Source: Gluconobacter roseus NBRC 3990
GTDB taxonomy: Bacteria > Pseudomonadota > Alphaproteobacteria > Acetobacterales > Acetobacteraceae
DNA length: 64,000 nt
Direction of reading: 5' to 3'
NCBI RefSeq assembly: GCF_006538885.1
Contig: NZ_BJLY01000004.1
Coordinates: 248,001-312,000, forward strand
Part shown: positions 47,830 to 56,484 of the stretch, in pieces
Layout of the letters: every line of letters begins with the position of its first letter
How positions within the stretch are numbered: position 1 is the stretch's first letter
The notes under the pieces: generated by a model
Databases searched by the model: none
What the model saw: the letters and a program-made list of their open reading frames with translations, nothing else
Told to the model about the DNA's origin: nothing
Position numbers and translations under genes: made by a program

Positions 47830-48242
47830 TGTCAGGACATATTGAGGTGCCCAACCGTGCTCCGGAAAGGATTATCCGGGACATGTTCGCCATGTTTACG
47901 GATTTCGGGTCCGATCTGGATGCGCTGACGGCATCCATGACGCCTGATTATCGCCAGCTTGTGGATGGGCGGGAGATGAGTTTGGCGGATTTTCGCGCTC
48001 ATGCGCTGGCCCTGCGGGAGGGGCTGTCGTCTCTGGAAATCGAGATCCTGCATCTGGTCTGTGAGAGGGACCGGGCGGCGACGGTTCATCTGGCTTCGGC
48101 GACCCGTCCTTCGGGCGCGCGGAGCGTGATCCGGGTGGTGGCGTTCTATCAGTTCCGTGACGGGCGGCTCTGTCTGGTGGATGAACTGACGCGTGTTCAG
48201 CAAGGCCATGAGGGCGATGGTGCGTTAGGAAGGCTGCAATAG
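47829..48242 (+). CDS. SnoaL-like (NTF2 fold) protein
   Basis: A 137-residue protein with an NTF2-like pattern: an N-terminal helix pair (ERIIRDMFAMFTDFGSDLDA), MTPDYRQLVDGREMSLADFR, and C-terminal beta strands (VIRVVAFYQFRDGRLCLVDE). Such proteins can be small-molecule isomerases, hydrolases or binding proteins; no specific activity can be assigned. It starts at the last base of the dehydrogenase stop (TAATG), so it is probably coexpressed with it. Confidence 0.75.
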   Translation: MSGHIEVPNRAPERIIRDMFAMFTDFGSDLDALTASMTPDYRQLVDGREMSLADFRAHALALREGLSSLEIEILHLVCERDRAATVHLASATRPSGARSVIRVVAFYQFRDGRLCLVDELTRVQQGHEGDGALGRLQ

Positions 48243-48312
48243 CGTGGGGCGGGTTTGACAGCGCGGCGGCGAGGCCCTCACTCTGAAATCCTGTTTTGTG
48301 GGTGAGGCCAGA

Positions 48313-49266
48313 ATGTCGGCAGGTGGTTCAACAAAGGTCGTTTTCATTGCGCTGGGGGTCAATCTTGCGATTGCCTGCGTGAAAGGGGCGGCCGCGCTGC
48401 TGACCGGGTCGGCGGCCATGCTGGCGGAGACCGTCCATTCTTTTGTGGACTGCGGCAATCAGCTTCTCCTGCTGGTGGGCATGAAACGGGCTGAGGCGCC
48501 GGCGACGCGGGATCATCCGCTTGGCCATCACCGGGAGCTCTATTTCTGGACGCTGGTCGTGGCGGGCGCGCTGTTCGTTGGTGGTGGCGTTGCGTCCCTG
48601 CATGAGGGCTGGGAGAAGGTCTGGCATCCGGCGGCGATGGAGCCGATCCATGTGCTGGGGCATGTCTTTCCCGGCTGGTGGCTGAATGTCGCCATTCTTG
48701 TGATTTCGGGCAGCATGGAGGGCTATGGTTTTCTGGCGGCCATGAAGTCCCTGCCTGCGGGCAAGGGATCGCTGTGGACCCTGATCCGCCGCAGTACCGA
48801 TCCGGGGCTGTTTGTCGTGCTGTTCGAGGACGGAGCGGCGCTGGTCAGCCTGATGATCGCGCTGGCCTTTACCGTGCTGTCCGTCGTGACAGGGTGGCAT
48901 GTGCTCGATGGTGTGGCGTCGCTGCTGATCGGGGTGGTTCTGGTCATTGTCGCGGTGCTGCTGACGAACGAGACGCGCTCGCTGCTGGTCGGGGAGAGCA
49001 GCCCGGAAATTGATGCGTTCGTGCGGGAGCAGGCGGCGAAGCTGCCAGGTGTGGTCGGCGTCAACGAGGTCGTAACCGAGACGCGGGGGCCGGGGAGCGT
49101 GATTGTCCTGTTGTCGCTGGACTGGGAAGATACACTGACCGCCGGGCAGGTGGAGCGGGGTGTGTCTGCGCTGGAGCGGAAGGTCCGGGAGCGGTTTCCG
49201 GCTGTGCTGCGGATGTATGTGGAGGCGCAGGACAAGCGGGACAGTGCCCCGGATATTGCCGTGTAA
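48313..49266 (+). CDS. Cation diffusion facilitator family efflux protein
   Basis: A 317-residue inner-membrane divalent-cation/proton antiporter by family. Helix 2 carries the HSFVDCGNQ metal-site motif. The loop with DHPLGHHRELYFW is typical of the CDF group with an extended loop after helix 2. The helix-5 region shows EDGAALVSLMIA. The C-terminal cytoplasmic domain (GVVGVNEVVTETRGPGSVIV) follows. I chose ATG 48313 behind TGAGG; a GTG at 48298 is possible. The metal is unknown. A weak GC hairpin follows. Confidence 0.87.
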   Translation: MSAGGSTKVVFIALGVNLAIACVKGAAALLTGSAAMLAETVHSFVDCGNQLLLLVGMKRAEAPATRDHPLGHHRELYFWTLVVAGALFVGGGVASLHEGWEKVWHPAAMEPIHVLGHVFPGWWLNVAILVISGSMEGYGFLAAMKSLPAGKGSLWTLIRRSTDPGLFVVLFEDGAALVSLMIALAFTVLSVVTGWHVLDGVASLLIGVVLVIVAVLLTNETRSLLVGESSPEIDAFVREQAAKLPGVVGVNEVVTETRGPGSVIVLLSLDWEDTLTAGQVERGVSALERKVRERFPAVLRMYVEAQDKRDSAPDIAV

Positions 49267-49284
49267 CACCTCTGAATGCAGATC

Positions 49285-49304
49285 GGGCCCCCTTTCGGGA
49301 GCCC
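49285..49304. terminator. Hairpin between CDF gene and small secreted protein gene
   Basis: GGGCCCCC (49285-49292), short loop, GGGAGCCC (49297-49304) with one mismatch, between convergent genes. No T run on either side; weak evidence for termination. Confidence 0.4.
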
Positions 49305-49336
49305 GGCACTGTCAGTCGTAACGGACTGGCAGGATA

Positions 49337-49717
49337 TTACTGCTGCGGCTGTGTGGCCGGAGTTCCCGGAGCCGGAGTGGCAGTGCCCGGCTGCGTCGTG
49401 CCGTTCATCTGGCCGGGAGAGGTGGAGTGCTCGACATCGTAGGCGGTGGCCTTCTCGATGTAGGTGCCCTTCGCGCCCGGATGTTCCTTGTCGTACAGGG
49501 CGGCCTTTGCGCGGGCTTCCTTGCGGTAGCGGTGACGCACATACATGCCGGTCGCACAGCCGCCCATGGCGCCGAGGACACCGTGATGGTTGGCGACATG
49601 GCCGCCGACGGCGCCGGCAGCGCCGTATTTGAGGCAGCCGCCCGGTTCTGCTTCTGCCGTGGTGATCGATGTCGCCAGCAGACCGGCTGCGGCGGCAAGC
49701 ATCAGGTACTTTTTCAT
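49337..49717 (-). CDS. Small secreted protein of unknown function
   Basis: A 126-residue protein starting at ATG 49717 behind AGGAAG. A signal peptide (MKKYLMLAAAAGLLATSITT, cut after AEA) leads to a glycine-rich segment (KYGAAGAVGGHVANHHGVLG then AMGGCATGMYV) resembling glycine-zipper proteins. A basic/acidic patch (RHRYRKEARAKAALYDKEHP) and a proline/threonine/glutamine-rich tail follow. It has two cysteines in the mature part. No family recognised. Likely periplasmic or outer-membrane associated. Confidence 0.7.
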   Translation of the reverse strand: MKKYLMLAAAAGLLATSITTAEAEPGGCLKYGAAGAVGGHVANHHGVLGAMGGCATGMYVRHRYRKEARAKAALYDKEHPGAKGTYIEKATAYDVEHSTSPGQMNGTTQPGTATPAPGTPATQPQQ

Positions 49718-49794
49718 GAACGCTTCCTGTTTTCCAAAGCTGCCGGAGCACCCGGTAGCAGAGAGACGGAGCCGAGCATGCCCCAATCCTGCGT

Positions 49795-51174
49795 TCAGAA
49801 CAATCGGGACGGGCAGCGCACGACATTTTCGGCCGGGGCGCTGAAGGTCCAGATGGTGCCGTCCGGTTCGTGGGAGCAGGAGACGCTCGCGCCGGGGATG
49901 GAGCGGGGATTGTGTTCGATGACGATCGATCCGAAGCCGCGGCGTTCCGGTTGGGTGACGGTGGGGCCGCCGCTTTCCTTCCAACACATCCGGAAAACGG
50001 GGCCGTCTTCTTCGGCCTCCAGATCCCAGCTGACGGTCACGGTTCCGGTGTCGTTCGACAGGGCGCCATATTTGATGGCGTTGGTGGTCAGTTCGTAGAT
50101 CGCCAGACCGATGCGGTCGGCGGTGTCGGGGACGAACTGAAGGTCCGGATCGCCCTCGATCCGCAGGCGGGTGGCGGGGAAGTCTCCGGCGACAACGGTC
50201 TGGGACGTGACAACATCGCGGACCGTGGCGCCCGTCCATTCGCCGTGGATCAGGAGGTCCTGGCTTCTGGCAATGGACGTGATGCGCTGTTCCAGAACCT
50301 TGACGAAGGGAGCTGTGGCGTCGGGAACGGTGCGCCGGATCAGGGCTTGGAAGATGGCGAGCATGTTCTTCGAGCGATGGTTCAGCTCGTTGAGCAGCAG
50401 GGCGATCCGCTGTTCGTGCTCGCGCTGGACCGTCACGTCGCGCGAAACACAGAGAATGGCCTCGACGCCCTGATCGGGGTTCAGGAGCGGAGTCAGCATG
50501 TTGTCCCAGTGCCGGACGGGCTGACCGGGAAGCTGGCTGGCGCCCACGAAGCGGACGTTCTGTCCTTCGGCGGCGTCCCGGAGAGCGGCATTGCCGGGAG
50601 CCTGGGCTTCTGGTGGGAGCAGGTCGAGCCAGCGCATGCCGAAGCCTGAGGTGCTGTCGACGCCAAGGGCGTCACAGCCGGCCGCGTTCATGTGGACCAG
50701 TGTGCCGTCCGTTGCGATTTCCTTGATGCAGTCCACGCTGACATTGAGCATGCGATCACGGATGTCCGCTTTCTGAAGCAGGGCCTTTTCGCGGCGTTTC
50801 TGCTCGTGGATGTCAGTCAGGATCAGGAGACGGGAGGGAATGTCGCATCCGGGTGCTGCGCGATGGATGATGCGCAGGAGGAACCAGCGGTATTGCCCGT
50901 CGGGGTAGCGGATGCGGAATGTTGCGCTGCGGGTCGTGTCGGGCGCCGTGCTTTCGCGAAGGGCGCGGGTGACGTCGGCCTGATCGGGCGGGAGGACGAT
51001 TGGGATCCATTTCGAAAAATCATTTGGGATGCCCAGAGCGGAGGCGTGGTGTTTCCAGGCCGTGTTAAAGTGGTGGGAGCCTGCGCCATTGGCGGGCTCC
51101 ACGCAGATCGGATCTGGAAGCAGGTCAAAGGCGAGATAGGAAGCGTCTCGTGGCAGGGTCTGTGTCTGTCCCAT
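49795..51174 (-). CDS. PAS-domain sensor histidine kinase of the HWE/HisKA_2 type
   Basis: A 459-residue cytoplasmic-type sensor kinase with no membrane helices. It has two PAS-like domains: about residues 15-130, ending in a PAC-like RLLILTDIHEQKRREKALLQ, and about 140-260. The phospho-acceptor helix is LLLNELNHRSKNMLAIFQAL. The ATPase core has IYELTTNAIKYGALSNDTG and WKESGGPTV. HWE kinases normally have a histidine where this one has tyrosine in the N-box (IYELTTN), but the WxE is kept. No response regulator is adjacent. ATG 51174 is chosen over a TTG at 51192. Confidence 0.88.
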   Translation of the reverse strand: MGQTQTLPRDASYLAFDLLPDPICVEPANGAGSHHFNTAWKHHASALGIPNDFSKWIPIVLPPDQADVTRALRESTAPDTTRSATFRIRYPDGQYRWFLLRIIHRAAPGCDIPSRLLILTDIHEQKRREKALLQKADIRDRMLNVSVDCIKEIATDGTLVHMNAAGCDALGVDSTSGFGMRWLDLLPPEAQAPGNAALRDAAEGQNVRFVGASQLPGQPVRHWDNMLTPLLNPDQGVEAILCVSRDVTVQREHEQRIALLLNELNHRSKNMLAIFQALIRRTVPDATAPFVKVLEQRITSIARSQDLLIHGEWTGATVRDVVTSQTVVAGDFPATRLRIEGDPDLQFVPDTADRIGLAIYELTTNAIKYGALSNDTGTVTVSWDLEAEEDGPVFRMCWKESGGPTVTQPERRGFGSIVIEHNPRSIPGASVSCSHEPDGTIWTFSAPAENVVRCPSRLF

Positions 51175-51298
51175 ATCTCTTTCTGACGGCAAAACGCAGT
51201 ATTGCGATGGTTTCTGTATCCATGCGCGATGTATGCGGTCGCGCTGTGCAGCATGTATCCCGAAAGTTTACTTCTCCGAAACCTGTTTCTGGCGCAGG

Positions 51299-52282
51299 TC
51301 AAGGCAGCAGGACTGCGGCACCGTCGAAACGACCGTGGCGCAGATCATCGAGGGCCTGATTGGCGTCCTTGAGAGCATAGGGCGTGTTGGTCACCTTGAT
51401 GCCGACTTCCGGGGCGATTTTCAGGAACTCCAGACCGTCCTGACGGGTCAGGTTGGCGACGGAGACGATTTCGCGCTCTTCCCACAACGTATCGTAGGAA
51501 AAGGCCGGAATTTCGCTCATATGGATGCCGCCGCACACGACCTTGCCGCCCTTGCGGATGGCTTTGAGACCTGCGGGGAGCAGGGCGCCGACGGGGGCGA
51601 ACAGAATGACGGCGTCGAGCGGTTCAGGCGGGAGTTCGTCCGAGCCTCCAGCCCAGACAGCGCCGAGGGAGCGGGCGAAATCCTGTTTCTGCGTGTCACC
51701 GGGGGATGTGAAAGCGTAGACCTCGCGGCCCTGCCAGCGCAGGACCTGCGTGATGATATGAGCTGCCGCGCCGAAGCCGTAGAGGCCGATCTTCTTGCCG
51801 TCCCCGGCCTTGTTCAGGCAGCGCCAGCCGATCAGCCCGGCGCAGAGCAGGGGGGCCAGATCCTTGTCCTCGCCCTTGTCACCCATCGGGAAGGCGTAGC
51901 GGGCATCAGCGACCGTCATGGTCGCGTAGCCGCCATTGCGGGTGAAGCCTGTGAAGAGGGGATGGTCGCAGAGATTTTCCATCCCGTGTGTGCAGTAATA
52001 GCAGTGCCCGCAGGTATGCCCGAGCCAGGGCACGCCGACCCTTTCGCCAAGCGACAGGCCCATGACATTGCTGCCAAGCTTGTCGATCCGGCCGACGATT
52101 TCGTGGCCGGGGATGATGGGGAGGGTGGTATGGGGGAGTTCGCCATCCACGACATGCAGGTCTGTCCGGCACACGCCGCAGGCGCCGATCCGGATGCGGA
52201 TTTCATCCGGGCCGGGTTCAGGGTCCGGGAGTTCGACCCATTCCAGAGGCGTATGATGGGCTTTGAGCTGCATGGCGAACAT
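51299..52282 (-). CDS. Zinc-dependent alcohol dehydrogenase (MDR family)
   Basis: A 327-residue cytoplasmic NAD(P)-dependent alcohol dehydrogenase. The catalytic zinc region is CGVCRTDLHVVDGELPH (Cys35, His43 area) with the GHEIVG motif. Structural zinc cysteines appear in CGHCYYCTHGMENLC. The nucleotide-binding loop is IGLYGFGAAAH, which departs from GxGxxG (GFGAAA). Start ATG 52282 has AAGGAG upstream. It is 23 bases downstream of adhP and last in the apparent pnt-adh operon. It is quite different in sequence from its neighbour, so this is not a recent duplication. Confidence 0.88.
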   Translation of the reverse strand: MFAMQLKAHHTPLEWVELPDPEPGPDEIRIRIGACGVCRTDLHVVDGELPHTTLPIIPGHEIVGRIDKLGSNVMGLSLGERVGVPWLGHTCGHCYYCTHGMENLCDHPLFTGFTRNGGYATMTVADARYAFPMGDKGEDKDLAPLLCAGLIGWRCLNKAGDGKKIGLYGFGAAAHIITQVLRWQGREVYAFTSPGDTQKQDFARSLGAVWAGGSDELPPEPLDAVILFAPVGALLPAGLKAIRKGGKVVCGGIHMSEIPAFSYDTLWEEREIVSVANLTRQDGLEFLKIAPEVGIKVTNTPYALKDANQALDDLRHGRFDGAAVLLP

Positions 52283-52305
52283 GGCGTGTTCTCCTTGGGC
52301 TGTTT

Positions 52306-53337
52306 TCAGGACCGGAAGTCGAGCACTGTCCGGCCTTCGAGGCGACCATTCTGCAGATCGTCGAAGATCGTGTTGATGTTTTCGAGCTTGCCGGAGGTGA
52401 CGACGGATTTGACCTTGCCACGGGCGAAGAAATCCATGGCTTCGATCATGTCCAGCCGTGTGCCGACGATGGAGCCGCGGATGGTGGTGCCGTTCATGAC
52501 CATGTCGAAGATCGAGACCGGGAAATCGCCGGGCGGCAGGCCGTTCAGGACGATGGTGCCGCCGCGCCGGGCATAACCCATGGCCTGCGAAAAGGCCGTC
52601 CGTCCGACAGCGGTGACGAGGGCGCCATGTGCACCGCCGATCTGCTGCTGGATGAACCTGGCCGGGTCCGTGTCCTTGGCGTTGACCGTCAGGGATGCGC
52701 CGAGCTTTTTGGCTGTGGCGAGTTTTTCGTCGTCGATGTCCACGGCGACGACATTCATACCCATGGCGACGGCATACTGCACGGCCATCTGGCCGAGGCC
52801 GCCGACGCCCGAGACTGCGACCCACTGGCCGGGGCGGGCCTCGGTCATTTTCAGGCCCTTATAGACCGTCAGGCCCGCGCACAGGACCGGAGAGGCCTGA
52901 AGCGGGTCGATGGTCGCGGGCAGGTGCGCGACGTAGTTAGGGTCTGCCACGACATATTCGGCGAAGCAGCCATTGACGGTGTAGCCGGTGTCTTCCTGCT
53001 TTTCGCAGAGCGTTTCCCAGCCGCCCAGACAGTGTTCGCAGTGACCGCAGGCGGAATAGAGCCAGGGCACGCCCACGACATCGCTGGTCTTGACAAAATC
53101 GCCGACCTGACTGCCGACGGCGACGATATGGCCGACGCCTTCATGGCCGGGAATGAACGGCGGGTTGGGCTTGGTCGGCCAGTCCCCGCGCGCGGCATGC
53201 AGGTCGGTGTGGCAGACGCCGCAGGTATCGACCTTCACGAGGATCTGGTTGGGCTTGATGTCCGGGATGGGCAGCCGCTCAATGGAGAGCGGCTTGCCGA
53301 ATTCACGGACGACGGCGGCGAGCATTGTCTCAGCCAT
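52306..53337 (-). CDS. adhP: Zinc-dependent alcohol dehydrogenase, AdhP type
   Basis: A 343-residue ethanol/propanol-preferring NAD-dependent dehydrogenase by similarity. The catalytic zinc site is TCGVCHTDLHAARGDWP with GHEGVGHIVAVG. Structural zinc cysteines are in CGHCEHCLGGWETLC. The Rossmann motif VSGVGGLGQMAVQYA and the adenosine-ribose aspartate in VVAVDIDDEKL favour NAD. It follows pntB by 24 bases, so the dehydrogenase and transhydrogenase are probably made together. Substrate preference is inferred. Confidence 0.93.
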   Translation of the reverse strand: MAETMLAAVVREFGKPLSIERLPIPDIKPNQILVKVDTCGVCHTDLHAARGDWPTKPNPPFIPGHEGVGHIVAVGSQVGDFVKTSDVVGVPWLYSACGHCEHCLGGWETLCEKQEDTGYTVNGCFAEYVVADPNYVAHLPATIDPLQASPVLCAGLTVYKGLKMTEARPGQWVAVSGVGGLGQMAVQYAVAMGMNVVAVDIDDEKLATAKKLGASLTVNAKDTDPARFIQQQIGGAHGALVTAVGRTAFSQAMGYARRGGTIVLNGLPPGDFPVSIFDMVMNGTTIRGSIVGTRLDMIEAMDFFARGKVKSVVTSGKLENINTIFDDLQNGRLEGRTVLDFRS

Positions 53338-53361
53338 GGGAAAGGCTCCTTCTGGCGGAAG

Positions 53362-54783
53362 TTACGAGGCGGAGAGACCTTTGACGGCCTCCACCATCTT
53401 GGACAGCACGGCCTGCGCATCGCCGAAGACCATGGCGCAGTTGTCCTGGAAGAAGAGCGGGTTCTGGACTGCCGAATAGCCCATGCCCATGCCGCGCTTG
53501 ATGACGAAGACCTGACGGGCCTTGTCGGCATTCAGGATTGGCATGCCGTAGATCGGGGAGGATTTGTCCGTCCGGGCGGAGGGGTTCACCACGTCATTCG
53601 CGCCGATGACGAGGGCGACGTCGGTATCGGCGAAGCTGTCGTTGATGTCGTCCATGTCGTAGATCATGTCATACGGCACACCGGCTTCGGCGAGCAGCAC
53701 GTTCATATGGCCCGGCATGCGTCCGGCGACAGGGTGGATTGCGAATTTCACGTCCACGCCTGCGGCCTGAAGCAGTTTGACGAACTCGTAGAGCTTGCCC
53801 TGGGCCTGTGCGACGGCGAGGCCGTAGCCCGGCACGATGATGACCGTGGAGGCATAGCGCATCGTGGTGGCGGCATCGCCAGCGGCGACGGATTTCGCTT
53901 CTTTCTGCGGGCCTGTGGCAGCGGCGGCGGTGGCTTCACCGAAATTGCTGAACAGGACGTTGGTGATGGAGCGGTTCATGCCCTTGGCCATCATGACCGT
54001 CAGCAGCGTACCGGCTGAGCCCACGACCATGCCCGCGATCATCAGGGCCGGATCGGCCATAACATAGCCTTCAAGCCCGACAGCAAGGCCCGTGAAGGCG
54101 TTGTACAGCGAGATCACGACCGGCATGTCCGCACCACCGATGGGAACGGTCATGCAGATGCCGCAGAGCAGGGCGCCGATGAAGAACAGCAGGGCAAGCA
54201 GTCCGCCGCCGGGCTGATGGTACAGGGCGACGGCCATGACGCCGAGCAGGACCGTCAGCATGAAGACGGCGGCGTTGACGATGCGCTGTCCGCCGAAGCG
54301 GATCGGTTTGTTCATGCGGCCGTCGAGCTTGGCCCAGGCGATCAGCGAGCCGGAGAGCGACATGCTGCCAATCAGGCCGCCGGCGACGGTGACGAGAAGC
54401 TGGCCGATGCCGGTGTCTTTCGGGCCGGTGAGGGCAATGACGGACACGGCCGCGGCAGCACCGCCGCCCATGCCGTTGAAGAGGGCGACCATCTGCGGCA
54501 TCGCAGTCATGGCGACGCTGCGGCCTTTCCAGCCGGCCCAGCCGCCACCGATCAGCAGGGCGAGCACGGCGAGGATGACGTTCACGACGATATGGGGCTG
54601 AGCCGCGTCGGAAACGCTGAAGATCTGCAGGAAGCTGGCCGCGACGACGAACAGCATACCCCAGCCTGCGGTCACGATGCCGGAGACGGCCGTGACGGGG
54701 GAAGACATGCGTTTGAGGCCATAGACCAGCAGACCGGAGGCAACCAGGCCGCTGAGGGCCACGATATAGGCAAGGAGGATCAT
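53362..54783 (-). CDS. pntB: NAD(P) transhydrogenase subunit beta
   Basis: Inner-membrane part and NADP-binding domain III of the proton-translocating transhydrogenase. About nine membrane helices occupy residues 1-260. Domain III in the C-terminal third shows VIIVPGYGLAVAQAQ, AGRMPGHMNVLLAEAGVPYD and VIGANDVVNPSA, all family signatures. Length 473 is normal. The enzyme couples NADH to NADPH exchange to the proton gradient. Overlaps pntA2 by ATGA. Confidence 0.97.
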   Translation of the reverse strand: MILLAYIVALSGLVASGLLVYGLKRMSSPVTAVSGIVTAGWGMLFVVAASFLQIFSVSDAAQPHIVVNVILAVLALLIGGGWAGWKGRSVAMTAMPQMVALFNGMGGGAAAAVSVIALTGPKDTGIGQLLVTVAGGLIGSMSLSGSLIAWAKLDGRMNKPIRFGGQRIVNAAVFMLTVLLGVMAVALYHQPGGGLLALLFFIGALLCGICMTVPIGGADMPVVISLYNAFTGLAVGLEGYVMADPALMIAGMVVGSAGTLLTVMMAKGMNRSITNVLFSNFGEATAAAATGPQKEAKSVAAGDAATTMRYASTVIIVPGYGLAVAQAQGKLYEFVKLLQAAGVDVKFAIHPVAGRMPGHMNVLLAEAGVPYDMIYDMDDINDSFADTDVALVIGANDVVNPSARTDKSSPIYGMPILNADKARQVFVIKRGMGMGYSAVQNPLFFQDNCAMVFGDAQAVLSKMVEAVKGLSAS

Positions 54784-55109
54784 GACTTGGCTCCCTGTGT
54801 CGGAGCCGGTGTCGCGGATTTGGTGCTGGGCTTGAACATGGCCAGCATCCGGTCGGTCACGACATAGCCGCCGACCACGTTGCCGGCGCCGAGCATGACG
54901 CCCAGAAAGCCGACGACCTGTTCCAGAACGGAAGAGGCGTTGAACAGCGCGCCAAGGGCGCCGACGACCACGATGCCGTGCACGAAGTTCGAGCCGGACA
55001 TGAGCGGTGTGTGCAGGATGGAGGGGACGCGGCTGATGACCTCATAGCCCGTAAAAGCCGCGAGCATGAAGATATACAGGGCGATGACGAACGTCATGGC
55101 GGTGATCAT
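54780..55109 (-). CDS. pntA2: NAD(P) transhydrogenase subunit alpha, membrane part
   Basis: A 109-residue protein with three membrane helices, equivalent to the C-terminal membrane segment of E. coli PntA: FVIALYIFMLAAFTGYEVIS, FVHGIVVVGALGALF and VVGFLGVMLGAGNVVGGYVV. The separation of the alpha subunit into two genes is the arrangement known from Rhodospirillum and other alphaproteobacteria. It overlaps both pntA1 and pntB by four bases, giving tight translational coupling. Confidence 0.95.
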   Translation of the reverse strand: MITAMTFVIALYIFMLAAFTGYEVISRVPSILHTPLMSGSNFVHGIVVVGALGALFNASSVLEQVVGFLGVMLGAGNVVGGYVVTDRMLAMFKPSTKSATPAPTQGAKS

Positions 55110-56317
55110 TTTGCGGTCTCCTTGCCTGCGTCGTTTGCGGCGGGAGTGGCGGCGGGTGCGGTCGCAGGTGCGGGCGGGGCTGGCGAATTCGGGTCCACTG
55201 CTTTGCGGATGCCGTCATTCGTGATGGTGCCGTCATGTGTCAGCGCGGTGCCGGAGATGACTTCGTCGGTGAAGTCAGGCGCCAGACCCTTGTCCTTGGT
55301 GATGATCTGCTGGAGCAGATGCATGATATTCTTGGAGTAGAGTTCGCTGGCCTGTTCGGCGAGCATGGACGGGACGTTGACAGGGCCGACGATGGTCGTG
55401 GGGCCGACCTGAACGGTCTGTCCGGCCTGCGTACCTTCGCAGTTGCCGCCGCCTTCCGCGCCGAGATCGATGATGACCGCGCCGGGCTTCATGGCCTTGA
55501 TCTGTTCGGCGTCGATCAGGCGGGGCGCGCGCTTGCCGGGAACGGCGGCCGTTGTGACGATCAGGTCGGAGCGGGCGATATGGTCACTCAGCGCCTTGCG
55601 GACTTTCTGTTTTTCGTCATCCGTCAGTTCGCGGGCATAGCCGCCCTGACCGGTGGCATCGACGCCGGTATCGACGAATTTTGCGCCCAGCGACTGCGCC
55701 TCTTCCTTGGTCTCGGGACGGACGTCATAGCCTTCGGTGATGGCACCAAGGCGCTTGGCGGTGGCCAGGGACTGAAGGCCAGCCACGCCGAGACCCATGA
55801 CCAGAACCTGTGCGGCGCGCAGGGAGCCTACCGCCGTGGTCATCATGGGCAGGATCTTGGGCATGTGCACCGCGCCCATCAGAACGGCGTAATAGCCGGC
55901 CAGCGTGGCCTGACTGGACAGGGCGTCCATGGCCTGTGCACGGGAAATGCGGGGCGCCAGTTCCATGGCGAAGCAGGTGATCTTCCCGTCCCGCAGGGCC
56001 TTCACCAGATCCGGATTGTTGCGGCCATAGATGAAGGCAATGAGGATGGCGCCGGGCTTCATGGCCTTCACCGTTTCCAGCGTCGGGGGCTGGACGGCGA
56101 GGACGATGTCGGCATCCGCCGCCAGCGCGTTGCGGTCCGGCGAGAAGGTGACGTTCTTGTAGGTGCTGTCGGGATAAGACGATGCGACGCCTGCGCCCGT
56201 TTCCATGGCGAAGGTGATCCCCAGCGGGGCCAGTTTCTCGGCGACCTGAGGAATGAGGGCGACGCGGCGTTCTCCGCCTTCGTCGCGTTCTTTCAGGACT
56301 GAAATCTTGACAGTCAT
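55106..56317 (-). CDS. pntA1: NAD(P) transhydrogenase subunit alpha, NAD-binding part
   Basis: Cytoplasmic NAD(H)-binding domain I of the transhydrogenase, related to alanine dehydrogenase. The N-terminal segment is KISVLKERDEGGERRVALIP. Further on are RISRAQAMDALSSQATLAGY and the nucleotide-binding VLVMGLGVAGLQSLATAKRL (about residues 170-189). Length 403, with an alanine/proline-rich C-terminal extension. I use ATG 56317 (MTVKIS) with AGGA upstream. First gene of pntA1-pntA2-pntB-adhP-adh. The promoter region carries two palindromes. Confidence 0.95.
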   Translation of the reverse strand: MTVKISVLKERDEGGERRVALIPQVAEKLAPLGITFAMETGAGVASSYPDSTYKNVTFSPDRNALAADADIVLAVQPPTLETVKAMKPGAILIAFIYGRNNPDLVKALRDGKITCFAMELAPRISRAQAMDALSSQATLAGYYAVLMGAVHMPKILPMMTTAVGSLRAAQVLVMGLGVAGLQSLATAKRLGAITEGYDVRPETKEEAQSLGAKFVDTGVDATGQGGYARELTDDEKQKVRKALSDHIARSDLIVTTAAVPGKRAPRLIDAEQIKAMKPGAVIIDLGAEGGGNCEGTQAGQTVQVGPTTIVGPVNVPSMLAEQASELYSKNIMHLLQQIITKDKGLAPDFTDEVISGTALTHDGTITNDGIRKAVDPNSPAPPAPATAPAATPAANDAGKETAK

Positions 56318-56455
56318 TGGCTGCGATCCTGTGTCTGTCGTCGGGCGCGGGCTGTCGCCGAAGGGCAGGCTGAGCAAAGAGAACCCGCGCCCCGTTCAGC
56401 GCCACCATGACGCTTCTTCGGGGTGGAAACCATTGATGGATATCAAAAGGAAGAA

Positions 56456-56484
56456 ATTATATCTCCCCTGAAACTGTTCGAAAT
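56456..56484 (-). promoter_or_regulatory. Candidate promoter of the pnt-adh operon
   Basis: On the minus strand a perfect TATAAT -10 box occupies 56461-56456. A 17-base spacer puts the -35 at 56484-56479 (ATTTCG, poor match), which overlaps the first palindromic operator. The weak -35 suggests a need for an activator or sensitivity to the bound regulator. The gap 56318-56661 otherwise holds no gene. Confidence 0.5.
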
